DNA of 64,000 bases from Isoetes taiwanensis (Eukaryota; Streptophyta; Lycopodiopsida; Isoetales; Isoetaceae). Positions 11,700-24,939 of this stretch are shown in pieces (the stretch's first letter is position 1; each line of letters opens with the position of its first letter). The stretch lies in assembly GCA_021234155.1 (NCBI GenBank), contig JAJEKV010000532.1, forward strand, positions 91,958 to 155,957, written 5' to 3'. Position numbers and translations under genes: made by a program. The notes beneath the pieces were generated by a model that was not told the origin of the DNA, made no database searches, and worked only from the letters and a program-made list of their open reading frames with translations.

Positions 11700-13065
11700 C
11701 TTCATCATCATCGGAAGATGATGATTCCACCCAACATTTCTTTTTCTTGTTCTCTTACGGTTTTCCCCTTGTAATCTCTTTTGTCTTCCCTATCCTTTTT
11801 AGCACGTTCTTTCCCTTGCTTTCTCTCTTTTTTGCCTCCTTCTTCTCTTCTTGGATTCTTTTCTTCTCCTCAATTTTCTCTTGTCTAACGCGTGTTGCCT
11901 CCTCATCTCTCTTACATTTGTTTCAAGCTAGCGGTTAACACCTCATCCGAGTAACATACAATTTTCCTTTCAAACCGAAGGCAATTTCCTCTTCTCTTTT
12001 TTTGAACTTGTGTTGTAGCTGCAGCTTGTGTAATTGCAATTGCCAAAATTTGCTAGACCCGGTTCTTTTCGCCCTCGTGACCAAGCTGCCAGCATGATCG
12101 CAATACCGGTTTGTTGCCTACTACTGCCCTCGGCAACCAAGCAAGCGGCAAGCATGATCGGCAGCCGGGAACCTCAATCAGAACTGGGACTTCACATTCC
12201 ACATGAGGGCCTACAATAGGATTTGAGTTAGGGCTGGCGATGTGGAATCGGAGAAGGTGCACAAGTAGAAGCATTTTCATTTGGAATTGGAACAAGATTA
12301 TCAGAAGGAGAATGAGTTGCAGCAATCTGGTTCATGGTAGTCTCAATTTGATCAGCAATAGTGTCAGGCTTAACTGCAGCAGGCAAATGGCCAAATCCCT
12401 GTTTTCTTGAAACCAGCAGCTATGTTTACAGGAATAAGTGAGGTTTCCAAAGATTTGGAGACAATTGAAGCCAAGTCTTCTTTAAAAGGTTCAAACCCAA
12501 TCCTAGAATGCATGAAACGTGATCTAAGATTTTTAAAAGCAGTCTTAAAAGGTGAAAAGCAACTTACATCCAAGGGTTGAAGTCTATGAGAGGTGTGAGG
12601 TGGTAGCTGCAGAATGTGAAGTACCATATTCTTGGCCTTTTGAATAGTTTGAATAGTTTGAATAGTCACGTGAGAGCCATGGCCATCACAAATGAGAAGA
12701 TGTGGCCTCTCAACACTAATTCCTCTCGCACACATTTTTTGGAAGTGATCTGACCAGCCACAAAACAACACATCAGTAATCCAGGCCTTTTTTTGATAGG
12801 CCAGAACAGCTCCAAATTCACAACCCAATAAGAGATCAGTATCCCTCATCCTTTTGCCCTTGAATACATACAAATTTGGCAATTTACCACCCTGTGCATT
12901 GACACAACAGAGAATCTGTAAGCCATTCTCTATTGCGGGTATGGTCTCGATAACATTTCTCATACCCTTTCCTTGCAATAACTTTCGATTCCATTCCTAT
13001 TCCCCTTTTTGCACTCCGGTCTCATCCGCATTCCACACTTTCAGGGGAAGGGTCTAGGCTCAATT
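11700..13065 (-). pseudogene. Pogo-like (Tc1/mariner, DDE_1) transposase, C-terminal half, frameshifted
   Basis: An open frame at 12,978-12,370 (202 codons) carries the core of a pogo/jerky-type DDE transposase: LLICDGHGSH with the second catalytic Asp, then LQLPPHTSHRLQPLDVSCFS with the third, ending KKTGIWPF. The first catalytic motif, VWNADETGV, lies just upstream at about 13,000-13,050 but in another frame. Beyond KKTGIWPF the reading shifts again into a Ser/Thr/Pro-rich stretch to about 12,230. A Lys/Glu-rich segment (EKIEEKKRIQEEKKE and similar) near 11,830-11,910 may be the coiled C-terminus. The family cuts and pastes DNA at TA sites. The DNA-binding half is missing here but is found at 21.2-21.7 kb on the same strand. 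Confidence 0.82.
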
Positions 13066-14008
13066 TACTATAAACTAGTAGCGTTTGCCGTTGCAGGCAT
13101 AAATAGATTTTTATGTAGCCATGAAGTTGTAGACATCTATTCATCACTTCGGTGATTCAAAAATAAAATAGGAGAAAAATTTAGTATATGTTGTTATGTT
13201 CATATTCACAATTTGGTACGTATTAACATTGCAATCATTCCCCATTTGCATTATTGCTGTGGTACGTGAAAATGTGATTATAATAAATTATGCTGGTCAA
13301 ATAGCTTTGTATCATAATATTTCACATGTTGGGGTTGGCAAACTTTGAAAACAAAGTGACATGATAGACAACCTACCTATACGGTGGGGCAAAGTAAGAG
13401 AGACCGATGTATTCAATTTGAATCGTTGAGTGTTTTTATAGACCTAGTTTTAAGAGCAACTTTGCCTTGTTTCAAATAGTTGAGTGATTCTATATACCTA
13501 GCTATATACAACGTATGCCTTGATTCTATCTTAGGTTGCTTATCAACATGATTGTTGCATGCATTCTAGTTAGACGCGAAGTTGCTAAGCAACATTATTG
13601 TTGCTTGGAACTAAACTAATATGTTAATATTGTAGGGAAAATACATTACTTGAACAAATGCGCGGAAGAAATACAATGGTTAATAGAATTGAAGAAATGC
13701 CATCAAAAGGACTTAAATCCCTTGAGCCAAAGAAGCATATGAAAATACATGAATTTACCGTTGTGCCCTATCTCATGTAGTTAGATTTGCCTATTACAAA
13801 GGTTGCCTCTTGCAATGGTTACTAAGAAAGTTTTCGGACAGAGTATGCGCGGAACGTGCATTATCAATAGCAATGATCTAGTGCCCGAGAAACATTGGTT
13901 GTGCCGGCATAAAAAAGTATGATATTTGGTGTCTTTGTAAGGTGGTATGTTTCTGTGTGGTTAAAAATGGTCCCATATCCCAATTGGGTTCTCGCGGACG
14001 TTAAAAAC
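13066..14008. other. Non-coding interval
   Basis: AT-rich sequence without a recognisable gene. It begins where the pogo-like transposase similarity stops and forms the start of the 8.2 kb that separates the two transposase halves. Confidence 0.5.
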
Positions 14009-14056
14009 TCTCTTATCTTATCTTATCTTATCTTATCTTATTTTATCTTATCTTAT
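14009..14056. repeat. (TCTTA)n microsatellite
   Basis: About nine to ten near-perfect copies of the pentanucleotide TCTTA, with one interruption (TTTTA). Confidence 0.95.
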
Positions 14057-17000
14057 CGGGCTTTAGTAACAATATTTTTTTCTTTGATGATTGTGCTATG
14101 GTACCCATTTGGGATTAATCCAATTGCCATGTAGTTTAATTTTCTACTAAGAAGAGACAATTGCCTCGCATTTAACTACAATATAGTGAATCGTCTTTCA
14201 TGTTGTTTTTAAGGATTAACTAATGAATTCTAAATAATGGACTTCTAACTATTGAGAGTTCATGTTGTCTATGCCAGCCTTATGCACACATAAGCAAGCT
14301 TGTCTTTGTGATGGTTCCTTTCATTTTACCTCATTTCGGTTGTGAAATAAGCTTTTTGAATTTTCCAAACTTTGTTGTGGTGTCTCTGTATTCTAAACTT
14401 AGGACTTACGCCAATTTCAACTTTTTTATTCTTTAAGGGCATTTTTTATTGTTTAACGCCATACTCTGGTATGGCATATCCTAGTTCTCGGTAATAGCAG
14501 AGTATGAGTATTTACAGGTTACTCTCAATCAGACTTATTAACAAAAACTCCATGGACAACATGCAAGCATCTCCACCTTTATCTAGGATATTCTTAAATA
14601 GATTATCTATTTCTAGATTGCACATTAGAACTGCAACACAATAAGAAGTTTACAATCCTATAATGCTTGAAGTCTATCTGCCAAAGGTTTGATACGTCTA
14701 TAAAAATTATAGAAAATGGACATCTAGATTCCAACCAGCTGCAGCAGACACCTTTTCCAAATTCATCTCTATTAGTTATGGTGCCCGGCATTGCCAGGCT
14801 TTTCTACAATTTGAAAGGATGGTGGTTTGATTGTTGGCTAGAAGAAAAAAAATGTGACAATTTTTGTCTTTGATATGATTCTAAATAGGAAGGAAGTTAT
14901 GAATGTGAGTGTGGGTGCGTGGGGCATTATTGCATGTTTTGTGTAGATTTGGTGTGCAATAAAAATGCTCAAAGAAGATGCCTTTAGAGTGAAAGCAATT
15001 GTCTCTCCTGTAATACATGTCACGTCTCTGACAATGTGTCATAAATACTCTTACAATGATGGAAAGCATGATAGAGAATGCGACAAAATTGTAGAAATCT
15101 AATCCAGGATGGACATGGTAAAACAAATGGGCTCTCAAAATTCGCTGGCAAAAATTGTAGCGATTCAAATTAGTATGAAGATCGCAAGGCCAACGACATT
15201 TAGATATCTATTGGAAACTGAAATTAAGATGACGAATATGGATGTCCATACATATGATTAGAGTCATTTTGCGGCATATAGATGATCGTCTTTACAGCAA
15301 CCATTGAATCTCTTTTCCTTCACATATGAGTAGCAATTTGATACACATCTACATTTTCTCATAGAGGAATCGTACAACATGAGTTACAATCCATGTCCCT
15401 ATTTCCTCAAGAAAAGCTGCAGTTGCTTGTAAGACCTATCCTTTAGCATACATTTGTTTGTCTTGTTCGTAAGAGTTGTAGAGCATGTCATGGTGAGATT
15501 GTGATATTTGGGATATATGGTGAGATGAGATATATTGAAAATCATCCATAGAAAGTCTAGATAATTGTGTAAAAAAATGCATTGGTCTCTACTATAGTTC
15601 AAAAAGTGCAAATTCGTGCATGTAAGACTTGGAGCCCTATCATATAGTCAATGGCTTGTATGTGACGAAGGTGCAACTATAGACTCCTATATAAATTTAT
15701 AATTAGCATATACAGAGAGCACGTATGAAATAGTTGCTTGTAAATGGCTAAAACATGCAATAGAATTTAGTGTGTATACAGATACGTAGGAAATAGTTGC
15801 TTGCAAATGGTCGAAACATGTAAGAATCAAAGTCAAGAATATTGGGAGGCATATCATTTAGCAAATAAAATGTTGATGAAATGTTGAGATGTTTTTTGAA
15901 TAAAAGCTAAAACATTTTAAAAATGCAACAGCAATAACCTCCACAACATGGTGGCTCAAGTTTCAGTTAAATCCTGGGGTGACATAGACATAGGCTATAA
16001 GTTATTTGGAAGTCATGACTTCAAACTCCTGTCTCCTTTGAGCAATGAGGCATCCAGTCATCCAAAGACTTACCACGAAATCCTCCCTTTACGTAGCAAC
16101 TACATACAAAGTGTAGACTTACAACAACTGGGGTACCTAATTTACAATGTGGCATGCATGAAGTTATATGATCTACAAACTAACAGAATCAACCTAATCT
16201 AGACGGAGATTGTATAAGAGCCAGATGTTGGATATGCTGTGGATGGAATACCTGAGATCTTCGTTGGACCACCACTCTAGGATATAGAGAGACGCTAATC
16301 GTTGCAACTGTGCTGCTATTAGCAAATGAATGAAAATTAAGTGTTAAATTTTCAAACGAACTGGTTGGCAAGACACATGTTCCAAAATACCCATGACTTT
16401 ATTCCACCACAATCTGTGCTGCAAATTGTACAATGGAATTGGAACATCAAGACTTACAAATGCAGGTCACTAATGGCTGTAGATGGCAAGGCCGTCCCTG
16501 GAGTAAATAGCAGTGCCCAAGGAGCATGCACAATTATATAAACTTAAAAGCAATTTAAAATGGAAGCACAAATGAAATAGGGAATGTACATGTTGCCTTT
16601 TACAACAAACTGGATATTCTAAGCAGCCTATATAGTCTCTGTAGCCCTTATCTAAACTACCCTTGAAAATTTAAGAAGCTTGAAAAAAAGAGGAGCATTC
16701 TTGAGACCACGTAAATCTGAGAGATCAGAGTATGTGATTCATGTAAGAGATGGATTATTCGATATCGCTTGTGCTCCTTTAATTGGTCATCATTCTTGTT
16801 TCTCATGAGTAGCGACCACAAAATACATCTAAGAGGCATACATCTTAAATAGCCTAGAAGACTCATGACGGAAGACATACCTACCGGAGAAGCCATAGTT
16901 TCATATTCAGCCAGATTTCCTTTTATTCAAATATCAAATTTTTATTCAAAATAGGTTAGATTATATTTAGTTTATCAAGGACATGATGTGGATTTTTCGT

Positions 17001-18315
17001 GCCGGGAATCATTGCTTATGTGATCCCGGCAAGTATAGCCAAACCATAGATGGAATGTATCTTATAATATTTCACTTCTAAGTTATTGCGGTGAGGATTA
17101 CATATTAAGTTAAAGCTCGATCAAGTGAAATATATCTAGATAAGCTTCAATGCATTGAGCTGCAGGCATTCTTGTATTGGCACCTGCACATTGGAAGAGT
17201 GAAGCTTCTATCGTTATACTCCCAGCTAAACCACATGTCAAAGAAAGAAATTAACACTTTCTTAGCAAGCAGTTTGACAGTTGAGCTACTATCTGAACTG
17301 AAACTCTTAAGCCATAAATAAGTCCACCATTAGGCTGAGTTCCACAGCTATTTCGCAATATCCTTTAGAGATTTGATTGAGGTTTATAGTATCTGGTCGT
17401 ATAAGCATCAAAATGACACTGATGCCATAAAGCAGATTTTGTTGGACACACTAAATGCTTGAAAAAAAAATCTGACAATCTTCTAAAAAAGTTGATTCAT
17501 ATTTGTGTCATGATATTTAAAAAGGCTTTTCTAAAGCTAGAAGTTATTCCAAAAAATCTACCTGGAACTCAGTTATTGATAAGATCCATGCAATTGAACC
17601 TAACTCAGTCAATAATATACAGAAGTGGGCCTTCTTTGTTGTATCAACCTCAATCCTTGCACACCTATTTTATATTAAGTAACATATGTACATCGATACG
17701 ACTTCTTCCCTCATAATATGTTGCATTACAGACAAAGATATGTAAAAATTGATAAACTTACCAAAGGCAAAGTGTGAGGCAAGTGTTTCCAAATATCGAG
17801 ATGGTTGCAAAAGCAAGTGATGCTTGCTTCCCGATATCGAGAAGAGGAATCTCAAGAAAAACGAACCTGCTTAGCTGGAAAAGGGAAGCTTTGATGCTAG
17901 ATAAATCTCAAAAGCATAAACATAACAGATTGGATAAACTCAATATTTACCTCAATTGCGAAAATTTGAGGACCATTCCAGTCCCTCCTTTAGTCTCTGC
18001 ACAACTTGATTCCATGCAACGGGGGATAGATCCCTGAAATTAATGGCTCCCTTTAAAGAGACGAACACTACAAACTATAGGCTTCTAAATTTGGAGAGCA
18101 TGCACGTCGCGATAGAAGACCCGAAACTCTTCATGCAACTAAGGAAGCATTTAAATTCTGCATTGGCCATAGGCAGTTTCATAACGAACCTGAAATGACG
18201 TCACAAAAGTGAACTATTTAGCCCCAAGGAAAAGGAAATAAAAGGCCACCATGAATCCACCTTGTTTAATTCACCTGATGCTAAAGCCCTAAAGGAATGG
18301 ATCCCAAAGCCTAAG
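14057..18315. other. Anonymous intergenic DNA
   Basis: No frame longer than about 95 codons and no motif I recognise on either strand. The frames present overlap one another on opposite strands and look random. No tRNA-like cloverleaf or terminal repeats were spotted by eye. Confidence 0.5.
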
Positions 18316-18520
18316 AAAAGGTATACTGGTAGACATAATTGTGTCAATGAACATAGTATAAATAGTATAAACATGGAATAGCCAATATAAATAATAATAT
18401 GGACATAACCTATATGGTCCCTGGTAGCAGTAGACATACATGTGTCAGTGAAGATGGTATAAAGCCTAGAATAGCCATCATAGAGAATAATATAGGCATA
18501 GCCTATGTAATAACACCGCG
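18316..18520. repeat. Degenerate ~100-bp tandem duplication
   Basis: Two diverged copies share GTAGACATA...TGTGTCA, a GGAATAGCC/GAATAGCC block, AATAATAT and CATA(A/G)CCTAT in the same order, about 101 bp apart. The divergence suggests an old duplication. Confidence 0.65.
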
Positions 18521-19526
18521 AGGATATGGGTACAGTCAAATTTTGACTATCATAAAGGTCGATACAACTACCTTATCTTAGATGGCTCTTTATGAGCATC
18601 TTGAATTGGAGAGGTGATAATATGTTGTAGGAAAACTACCTAAGTCATGTTCCATAGAAGTTATCATTGCGATATCATGATCATGATCCATGTTAATATA
18701 AAACCTAATCAACCAAATGGTCTAATAACATCTCAATCGGCAACAAAGAAGCAATAGTTACTGTACTTGTATATGCGTGAAACCTTGTCCTTGCATTTCA
18801 ATATCGACGGACTCCAATCTTCTTTGAGGCAGCCCTGCAAGCCAAAGCAACAATATATTATGGATCTTGCTTTTATTGAAATTTGAGTCTAGGGTAAAAA
18901 GGACTACACAGAACAATACTTACTTGCTCCAAATGATTACTGCAGGCAGAGCATACATTCTGCTCCAACATGATTTCATGCACGCCACAAATATAAAAAT
19001 AGCCAGCCTTTTATGCCTGCCCAAGTTGAGGGTATTCATTTGATTGTGTATTGAGACAACTTCTCTCCCCTGTATGAGAGGGCCTCTCTCCCTCATCTAC
19101 CCTCACAGACTTGAATAAAGGTAAACCCAGCATTAAAAATCTAGTCAGCTAAATTTATTTTGGACAACAACATATGCACTTTAGACCTAGCATATGCACC
19201 TCATTTAATTAAATAAACTCCCTCTTACTTTAAAACCATTGACTGCCATAGCAGGGAACTTGGCAATGAGCTCAAGGAGTTTAAGAGCTTTCAAATAAAT
19301 TGGTTGTCTCTCGATAAGAATCCTAAACTCTAAGATTAGATCAAGCCATGTCTAAGATGTGTCCAATGAAATGCATATATAGTGGAGTCCCAACAATCAT
19401 TACAGATTAATAGAAACTTCCGGGTTGGAGGAAATTAAATGTAGACATTAATAAATGAGCAAACAAACTTTCGGGTTGTGGGCGCCATGTGTAAAATGTG
19501 TTCATGAAGTGCATCTATGATGAAGT

Positions 19527-19710
19527 CCCAACAATCATAAGGGATAATAGAAATGGACACAATTGATGCTGTGGAACCAATTCAGTCATAATTTAGCAAA
19601 CTTACTTCCCAAGTTGTTCCCACAATCATAAGGGATAATAGAAATGGACACAATTGATTTGGTGGAAGAAGCAACACGGATCTAATTTAGCAAGCGGACT
19701 TCCCACATTG
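19527..19710. repeat. ~91-bp tandem duplication
   Basis: The block CAATCATAAGGGATAATAGA, continuing AATGGACACAATTGAT, occurs at about 19,528 and again 91 bp later. Each copy is followed by diverged but alignable sequence ending CTTCCCA. A weaker relative lies near 19,388. Confidence 0.8.
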
Positions 19711-21190
19711 TGCTAACCAATTCTATTCAAAATCAAATATTCTAGCATGTTGGCAAGCATGATGTACCAATATTTATGATTAACTAACGTAAATCGATAA
19801 CAAATAATATATACTTACTTTGGAGGAGGTGACTCAGCCCTTTATCTACTGGCAATCTTGTCGAAGTTGCATCTATCTCGTCATTCCTGCAGGCAAAAAA
19901 TCTAGATCAGGAATAGGCAGAACCCTGTTCAATAAAATGCATAAAACTCATAAAACTTCATACGAGGCGATCTTTGCATGTACATGGATGTAGTGCAAGC
20001 ATTGCATAATGGAACAAATGACTTCAATTGTTGATTTGAAAATCACGTTAAAAGTGAAAAGTGGTAAGAAAGGGCGTGAGAAATACATATTGGTAGAGCC
20101 ATACAATCTCTAATAATCTCTTAAAATCAGAATTGAAGTTCAAAGAATAGTTCTTTTCAATTATCCGTGATAAATCAATATATGTCCATATGTTTCCTGT
20201 GCAACCTAAATGAGTTAATTGCTAAACAGATGTTCTATAGCAAAAGAAATATATTGCTAGTTATAGATATACAATAGCCTACAGATCTACACATTCAAAC
20301 ACGCACATGCAACACAAATATGTGAGTCATCTTTGCATCGATTAGATTCATTCATGTTAAGCAAGTTCTAAAAAGACAAAAGAATGGGTAGAGGGCTCAC
20401 TTTAAAGATGAAAAGCTATAAATTAAATTACCTGAGATTTACTCGAGAGGTAGCTTTGTAATCAAACCAGGCAGTGAACGGAATTGTACATTAGACAACC
20501 TGCTAGAACCATTTCTTTTTGTGAGCAAGAAAAGAAAACTTGAGGCCATGGCAGCTACATTCCAGCAACAATGACAAATTCAGGCAAAAAGAACTAAGTG
20601 GGTGAATCGAATATACCTAAGTTGCATGCAAAAATAGCATAATTTGATAAGGGAAAAAAGGGAATTTTCAAGCAATGAAACAGATGCATCTCGATCATGT
20701 CAGATAACACGTAAGTAAGCTCCCGACCAGAAGGGTAATGGGTCTGATACCTTGCTTCGGTCCATTTATCAGATTTTTCAACTCCTTGCAATAAAAATGA
20801 AGGCAAAAATCCAACCAGAGCAATTTGAGAGCCAAGCAATAGAATTATATTTTCTCTTCTTAGACATACCAACGCAATTCTTCATACGGTTTGTGCATTT
20901 TTCCACGAAAGGGGATCGTCACATACACTCCAAAGTTTATGACGCAACACATTGCTTCCTTCGGACAAATCGCCACATTGTCGACTTAAATGAAGCGAAT
21001 GTATGAGCTTACCCTAAAGCTGCCCTCCATCCCGAGCATGCCGCAGAAGAGGAAACTCCTCCATTTCGATCTTTAAATGAAAATTTTTTAAGAGATTTTG
21101 AAAACTTCTGCCATTTTTGGAGAATCGGGAAATGTTTCCGGCAACCAAAACCTTCAAAATCTTAGGAAATCGAATTAAGAAAAATTCCAA
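19711..21190. other. Anonymous intergenic DNA
   Basis: No recognisable coding sequence. This is the right-hand part of the 8.2-kb interval separating the two pogo-like transposase halves. Confidence 0.5.
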
Positions 21191-21199
21191 AAATATTTT

Positions 21200-21715
21200 T
21201 CACCAAGCCGGAAAATCCCAAATTAACAAGATTGATTGACTTGAGAGTATCATAAGAAATTGTGAGGTTAGATTTTGGACATTGCCTTGATTCTTGCTAC
21301 CTCAACACATTGAGTGGATCTGAGAGAGAGTTCAGGATGTCTATGTTTGAAACCCTTCCACCATTTAGAGCCAGGCAAACCATCCTTAAAAGCAGTGACT
21401 CGGTTAATGGTCATTTGAGAGACTCTTTCTCTTAGAACCCCTAAAGTTACTGCCCTTCCTTCATCACATAATTCAAGGCACCAATTCACAAGCATCTCTT
21501 CCTCTTCCAATGTAAGGGCTTTAGGCATACTACCAAATTTGTGCTCTGAAATCCCATAAAGATGATTTCTGACCGTAGTTGTTGGTATGCCATAATGTCT
21601 TGAGGCTTTCCTAATGCTGAGAACACCATCAGTTATGGACTCTATAGCAGAATCTAAGGCCTCTTTTGTCCATGAGCCTCTAACAAAATGTCTTACTTGC
21701 TTCTTACCAATGCCA
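21200..21715 (-). pseudogene. Pogo-like transposase, N-terminal DNA-binding half
   Basis: Reading leftwards from about 21,715, a psq-type helix-turn-helix comes first: RGSWTKEALDSAIESI, then IRKASRHYGIPTTTVRNHL. It is followed by a CENP-B/Tc5-type helix-turn-helix within the open frame 21,528-21,268: LTLEEEEMLVNWCLELCDEG, then GLPGSKWWKGFKHRHPELS. This two-HTH order is the standard N-terminus of pogo/jerky transposases and binds the element ends. After VARIKAMSKI there is a stop, then weak similarity in another frame (YDTLKSI) to about 21,215. Similarity stops roughly where, in intact relatives, only about 20 residues remain before the first catalytic Asp. Confidence 0.85.
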
Positions 21716-23316
21716 TTAGGTGTTGGCCTTGCTTGGAGAATTTTGGCATTGGTAGATTTCCTCTTACGCCTTTGGATTGGGATGTCGTGGGGATGGGGAG
21801 AATCAAAGATGGGTGTATCAACATTACGTGGAATCGAGACAGAGATAGGGGCGGGGGCCCGCAGTTACGTAATCTAAGATTCATAATGGTCTTGAGGCAA
21901 ATAGGACTGGAGTAGGAATTGAGAGGCAAGAACCTGCAAGCAAAAGAAAACTGAGTATGAGAATTAATTCAATAATGAAATGTACATCCAAAAAACTTCA
22001 GACATGGCAAAATTTCAGACATGAATTGGCAAACATGAGTAATTCATGGTAGAATTTCAGACATGGCAAGCCAATTTATATGAAAGCAAATCTGAAATGT
22101 TGGAACTTAAATAAAAGAAAAAACAAAAGTAAACATGCAAGGCAAAACATGCGAAGCTAAACATGCAAAAACGGCATGCAAAAGCTTCAAACTAAAGCAT
22201 GCAATAGAATGCAAAAAAAGCTTGAAGACTCACCTTGATCTTTATGAAAGCAAACTTAAATTCACGGTTCTTGCCTCTCCCAAACTCCAGTCCTCTTATA
22301 GCGCCAATTTGAAGGGCTTGGCGCCAAAATATTTGTGCAAAGGGCCTTGGAGGGAATTCTTGGAGGAAAAGCATGAAGACAAAATAGATCAAGGGCCAAA
22401 ACCCTTGTCAGTTCACTGATCCCCTCTATGGAGGGCTTGATTGACCTCCAACACATCACAAATCTATTAGGGTTCTTTGTGGAGATAGGTTTAGGAAAGA
22501 GAAATAGAGAAATACCACGAAAATCAGCCTTCTTTCCGGCCAAATCAAAGCAGGACAGTCTACTCCACCATGGCGACCAGCATCTCCATCGAGGTGGACT
22601 CCCTAACCGTCGGCGCCTTCTCCAATCCATCGAAGTAATCGGGCTCGGTGACAAAACTGGAACAACCCTAGATCCATTAGGGTTTCCTCAACGGTTCATT
22701 AGGATTTGCTCACGCTCCATTGATGGTAATATAGTGGGCCAACAATCTGATGACATGTGGACCATTAAGGCAAATTGATGCCACCGTGGAAGGGACCATG
22801 GCCATTGATGGCCACCCTCCCTTAGACATGCTCCACCTTATGTCTGACATCTTTGAACAAGTTTTGCGAGACTACTTTCACCTAATATACATTCGTTTAC
22901 ATTGCTAAATATATGAAACAAATTATTGAAAGACCAAGTTCTAAACCGTGGAAAAATATGACAGGGTAACCTCCATTCCAAAAGTCAAGTTCTCATGCTA
23001 TTGTTAATTATATGAAAAGCTCCTCAATTTAGGAGATCTCCACATCATCAAACACGTGTAAGTGGTTATTTCTAGAAATCACATAGGTTTTGTTTAAAGC
23101 AAATCATTCATATCTTGAATTAGCACTACACACAACGTCATGACAAATAGTAGTAGTTTAGCGTCATACCACTTTGGCAGCATCCCTTCTAGGATCTATG
23201 ATGATTATGATTGAAGGCCTAGAAATAAACACTACCCCAAATTTTCATCTTTATTAGCTTTTGAGCTTATGCCCGACAGAAAGCCCAGCAACGTTGGGCA
23301 CTTTTTCTAGTATATT
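21716..23316. other. Anonymous intergenic DNA
   Basis: Contains overlapping short frames on both strands with no recognised domain, plus a few short word repeats (CAGACATGGCAA at about 22,000-22,070). No supportable gene. Confidence 0.5.
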
Positions 23317-23410
23317 CAAATAAGACTAAGTGTCTTATTTTACGCGGGGATCCTCGAAATAAAAAAAGACTCTATTTGGTATCCGAACTTAAATAAGACA
23401 TGTCTTATTT
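23317..23410. repeat. Pair of AAATAAGAC/GTCTTATTT inverted repeats
   Basis: A near-palindrome AAATAAGAC-taagt-GTCTTATTT lies at about 23,317-23,339. A perfect 20-bp palindrome made of AAATAAGACA and its reverse complement lies at 23,391-23,410. They could be the ends of a very small foldback insertion. Confidence 0.6.
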
Positions 23411-23451
23411 TTATAGTAGAATGGAAAAGTGATTTAGTTTTAAGACAATAG

Positions 23452-23530
23452 GTGGCCAAACATCATTGGATAAAATATGTGAACCTCATTGTATAAAATA
23501 TGTGAACCTCGTTGAATAAAATAAGTGAAC
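23452..23530. repeat. Short tandem repeat, ~23-27 bp unit
   Basis: Three consecutive variants of ATAAAATATGTGAACCTC(A/G)TTG, the last degenerating to ATAAAATAAGTGAACCGTGG, immediately before the CpG-rich stretch. Confidence 0.75.
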
Positions 23531-24939
23531 CGTGGAAAATCCGGTGCTTCGAATGGCCCCCAAACGGTTGGGCGTCAACCGGTTCGCCAGCGCGAACCCC
23601 CGAGAATTCGCCTTAGGCGAACTCCGCCGGATTCGCCCCAGCTTAACCCGGGCCGAAGACGGCATGGGCGGCTCGCACTTGGCATTGCTTAGGGTTCGCC
23701 TGCGAACCCCTAACCCGGTTTGGCACACGCCGCGGGCGCTTGTGGCGTTGGTGGCGATGGTGGCGTGGTCGCCTTCCGCCGGGTTGCGCAACCCGAGGGC
23801 GGGGTCGGGTGGCGTAATCGAAAGCGATTGGCAAAGAAATTGAACCCGAACAAGGCAAAAACGAGCACCAATTGGCGGGACAATTTGAATGCCGCCGCCG
23901 CAGAGATTTTCAAGCGTAAAAATAAGAACGAGGTGAATGGACTATAGATTTACATGGATTGCATGCAGCAGAAATTTTGTAGATGCAGTTTTCAAAGATT
24001 ATCACAGCTCGAATCTCTCATTTGGGCTCCTAATTCTCATAAAAAACAAGGGTTTAATGACAAATTTCGGCAGCTTATTGTTATTACAGGTATTAATTGG
24101 AGCCAAATCTGGCTTCCAAATCCGGGCAACCAGCACAAGCGCCCCTTGTAAATCTGAAGAAGAAGCTATGACCTGAAGAATCTGACCTTAAGAAGTCGAT
24201 CCTCATTACCCTGCTTTCAATCTACTTCTACTTACGGATCCGGAAAGTAGAGAATCGGGGAAAGAACATGAAAATATCTGACCAAGAACACGCCTAAATC
24301 GTAAAGTGCAGCTGCCTTCCTTTGTAGCGGCTTCCTCGTGCCTTGAAGAAGCGGGGCGGGCGAATCCATCTCGCTTTTCTAGAGCGAATCCATACGCGCG
24401 GGCCGAATCCATACATTTCTAGGGCGCAGCAACAAGCAGCATATCAAGCAGAATACATCAGGATAGCATCATCGACCAATAGATATTCATCCAAACCCTA
24501 TTTCTAGCGCCGCTTGCTCACAATCGATCCAAACCCACATTTTCGATCCAAACCAAACCGCCGCTTGCTCACGAAGCACTTTTCTCTTCAAACCCTAAGA
24601 ACCCGTCTCGCAATGCACGACCCGGTGGTTCGCCCTGCGAACCGGTAGAACCTCACCACTGCGACCGCCATGCTGCCGCACATCCGCCATGCACGCCACA
24701 AACCGGGTTGGGTTCGCCCAAGCGAACCGGTAGGAATGCCACTTGAGGCCGGGTTCGGCCGGGCGACACCGCCATCGCCGTCGTCCGGGTTCGCAGGGCG
24801 AATCCGACGGGTTCCCAAGCGAATTTTTGGTTCGCTGGCGAACCCGATTAATTCTGAACTTGGTTTCGGGAGCCAATAAAGTGCAGAGGTGGAAAAAGGG
24901 CGTTATCCTCCATCCTCCATGTGAGTTCTAATAAGTAGG
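23531..24939. other. CpG-rich stretch upstream of the receptor kinase
   Basis: The blocks 23,531-23,900 and 24,340-24,860 are much richer in G+C and CpG than the rest of the window. They are full of recurring words such as GCGAACCC, TTCGCC and CCGGTT in both orientations. Open frames occur in nearly every reading frame because stop codons are rare, so I do not call them genes. It may be promoter/5' region of the kinase, a GC-rich repeat, or sequence distorted by basecalling at methylated sites. Confidence 0.5.

Noticed and set aside
12854-13057. Plus-strand 67-codon frame
   Set aside because: It is the antisense shadow of the pogo-like transposase, whose catalytic motifs are clear on the minus strand.
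23486-23947. Overlapping 65-103-codon frames on both strands
   Set aside because: They exist in almost every frame because CpG-rich DNA has few stop codons. No motif or codon preference distinguishes one.
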